This document shows, piece by piece, positions 62,308 to 64,000 of a stretch of 64,000 nt of DNA (position 1 is the first letter of the stretch; the number at the start of each line of letters is the position of its first letter). Made by a program: the position numbers and the translations under genes. The stretch lies in the NCBI GenBank assembly GCA_030374765.1, contig JARGXX010000002.1:806001-870000 (forward strand). Reading direction: 5' to 3'. The DNA is from Agarophyton chilense (taxonomy: Eukaryota; Rhodophyta; Florideophyceae; Gracilariales; Gracilariaceae). The notes below the pieces were generated by a model. It saw nothing but the letters and a program-made list of their open reading frames with translations. It had not been told where the DNA came from and did not search any database.

Positions 62308-63030
62308 GTGCTGGTCTCATCGAGAGATGTGGCAGCACGTCCGGAAGAGACGCTGGGAGAAATATCGGTATCGCGCCAGGAGATCCTCGAGGGGTGTCGG
62401 AACTGCCCGAAGGATGAGAACTTATGGATTGAGGCGGCACGCATGCATCAAGAGCGAAAGATCGCCGGTCGTATTCTGGCGAGGGCAGTGAGGAACGTGT
62501 CAAAGTCGGGCAAGATTTGGCTGGGATCAGCGGCGCTGGAAGTCGAAAAGTCAGCAAAAAGGCTGGTATTGCGAAAAGCGCTGGAGGTGATTCCGAAGCG
62601 GGTAGAAGTGTGGAAGGCTGCAATCGAACTGGAAGATCCAGTTGGAGCGCGCATGCTGCTTCTCAAGGCTGTTTAAAGCGTACCCCAGGAGGTAGATATG
62701 TGGATTGCACTGCCGCACCTAGAGAGTTATGAGCGGGCAAGATCGGTTTTGAAGCAGCCGCAGAGGGTGGTACCTGGGCACGCAGTGGTTTAGATCACAG
62801 CTGCACAGCTAGAAGAAGTAGAACATGCCAAGAAAACGGAGGAGATGGTGAGAATCATGCGGGAGGGCGCCAAATGCGTGAACATTTCGCGGGAAAGATG
62901 GATCGAAGAAGCAATTGCAATGGAGGCGGGCGGGTATGCTGGCACTGTGCACGCGATTGTGGAAAATGCGATTGGAATAGTTTTAGGAGAATGGAAATGC
63001 GACGAACGTTGGTTCGAAGCGGTCGTGGAG
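62308..63030 (+). pseudogene. PRPF6: PRPF6 (U5 snRNP, HAT-repeat) gene fragment with two stops
   Basis: One frame reads NCPKDENLWIEAARM, then RILARAVRNVSKSGKIWLGS, KRLVLRKALEVIPKRVEVWK, AAIELEDPVGARMLLLKAV, then TAA (62674-62676), VDMWIALPHLESYERARSVL, TAG (62791-62793) at a place where the family has Trp, then ITAAQLEEVE and ISRERWIEEAIAMEAGGYAG. These follow the central HAT repeats of PRPF6, the splicing factor that bridges U5 and U4/U6 snRNPs. About 230 of roughly 940 residues are present; both ends are missing. It fades into G/T-rich repeats after about 63030, so it is a dead fragment. Confidence 0.8.
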
Positions 63031-63660
63031 GTGGTGGTCAGGGGAGTGGTAGTGAGGGGGGCGATGGTGCGAGCGGTCGTGGTGCGTGGGGTCGTGGCGC
63101 GAGTGGTTGTGGTACGAGCGGTCGTGTGATTTGCCGCGAGGGGTGTAGTGGAAGCGGTGATGGACTGGGCGTCGGTGAAGGCGGGCTATTTGGAGTGGGG
63201 GTTCGTGAGAGGTTCGTAGTCAGAGATAAGGTGGGAACGGTGGTTGAGGGGGAGTTGTTGCGAGGGTGAGTTACTAACGAGGTTGCGGCGGTGGTGGAGG
63301 GAGAGTTGGAGCGGTGGTTCGTTGCGGACGGGGTTGCCGACGAGGTAGTGGCGGCAGATGATGTTTTGGTTGTGGTTGTACAAACCTTGATTGTGAAGAC
63401 GGAGTTGGGCTTGGCATTGTATTTAGCAGAAAGTCGAGGAAGGTATGTCGCACTGAGAAGGGCGGTGGAGAGGATATGTCTATGTGATGGTTAGTTATGG
63501 ACGGGGTTGCGGCGAAAGATGATGTGTTTGTGATGGTGGTACAGACGTGGGTTGTGAAAGCTGAGTTGAAGTTTCCAGTGGATTCAGCAAGAGATCGGTG
63601 AAAGTGTGTTTCCATGAGGAGGGCGCTGGAGAGGTTTGGGATCACGGCGACGAAGGTTGA
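62990..63660 (+). repeat. G/T-rich low-complexity tract with diverged tandem units
   Basis: The plus strand is strongly G and T biased. At 63000-63130 short GTGG/GGTCGTGG words repeat. At 63324-63480 and 63500-63650 two diverged copies of a unit of about 155-165 bp follow one another (each has GACGGGGTTGC, GATGATGT, GTACA.AC, TGTGAA, GAGTTG and GAGGGCG.TGGAGAGG in order). Confidence 0.6.
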
Positions 63661-63922
63661 GGCAAAGCAAAATGAAGTGTGGAAGCAGTCGGTGCGGGGA
63701 TCCCAACAAAACGGCGAGTTGGAGGGTTGGCTTTCGGAAGGTGGGTACGTAACGCACAGCTTTGGATGCGGCCTCGTTGAAAGCGCTGATGGAGAAGGGA
63801 GGAGGCGGGTGCTGGGGTACGGGGGTGCAGGGATGGGGATGGCGGGCTTCGGCTGTATGCCGGGGCGCGAGCAGCGCGGTAAACGTTTGCTGCGTGAGGA
63901 GCTGGGGCTCAAAGATGACTAG
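63614..63922 (+). CDS. Doubtful 102-residue ORF at the window end
   Basis: The frame begins MRRALERFGITATKVEAKQN and ends in Gly/Arg-rich sequence. Its start lies in the second tandem unit. It may be one more HAT-like remnant or a chance frame in G-rich DNA; nothing decisive is seen. Confidence 0.2.
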   Translation: MRRALERFGITATKVEAKQNEVWKQSVRGSQQNGELEGWLSEGGYVTHSFGCGLVESADGEGRRRVLGYGGAGMGMAGFGCMPGREQRGKRLLREELGLKDD

Positions 63923-63974
63923 GATTGAGAGAGAAGGAAGAGGAGGGGCCAGAGAAGGGGAGAGATGGGGTTCT

Positions 63975-63997
63975 TGGTGGTGGTGGTGGTGGTGGTG
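63975..63997. repeat. (GGT)n microsatellite at the window end
   Basis: About seven GGT units run up to the end of the window. Confidence 0.85.
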
Positions 63998-64000
63998 TTT

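Noticed and set aside
1-64000. CRISPR arrays, rRNA genes, bacterial operons or riboswitches
   Set aside because: No regularly spaced exact repeats with unique spacers, no rRNA-like conserved blocks, and the gene content is eukaryotic.

Overview
This is a stretch of nuclear DNA from a eukaryote. It carries long, mostly intron-free genes for conserved eukaryotic proteins: MRE11, long-form RNase Z, MAD2, USO1/p115, PP5, a PHD protein, a pfkB kinase and a WD40 protein. They are tightly packed on both strands and followed by a large block of decayed transposons. Intron-poor gene islands alternating with transposon seas fit a florideophyte red alga such as Chondrus. That assignment is inference; no rRNA, organelle or other diagnostic marker is present.

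Region 1 (about 1.5-34.1 kb) is the gene island. In order: MRE11 (+), RNase Z (+), a MED30-like gene with one visible 85-bp intron (-), an F-box-like protein (-), MAD2 (+), a giant USO1-like golgin (-), a secreted DUF5060/glycoside-hydrolase-like protein (-), a 4-kb AT-rich gap, PP5 (-), a PHD-finger protein (+), a pfkB carbohydrate kinase (-), an archaeal-type methyltransferase (+), a tiny Ala-rich ORF (+) and a GNB1L/ASA1-like WD40 protein (-). Gaps are short at convergent ends: 74 bp for RNase Z/MED30 and 87 bp for MAD2/USO1. Divergent starts share 0.26-0.79 kb upstream regions.

Region 2 (34-64 kb) is a graveyard of mobile elements and gene fragments. It holds: (a) two copies, 34.6 and 61.3 kb, of a family encoding a Cys/His metal-binding motif plus a basic tail; (b) a 6.55-kb Mutator-like element with 288-bp terminal inverted repeats and a 10-bp target duplication, carrying an Ulp1-type protease, FAR1/FLYWCH-like domains, a DDE transposase and a SWIM finger, all with breaks; (c) a 5'-truncated, frameshifted HIBCH fragment; (d) a Ty3/gypsy relic (-) split by a solo LTR; (e) a candidate second LTR element (+) with LTR end, primer-binding-like site and gag-like ORF; (f) a Plavaka/CACTA-like transposase gene split by a second solo LTR of the same family, with a decayed antisense accessory gene and upstream repeats; (g) an unidentified split coding region; (h) a PRPF6 fragment with in-frame stops that runs into G/T-rich low-complexity sequence.

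The island genes serve DNA repair, tRNA 3' processing, transcription, mitosis, Golgi traffic and signalling, and show no common pathway. The strongest new observations are in Region 2: precise nested insertions readable at base level, the Ulp1-bearing MULE, and the paired zinc-motif family.
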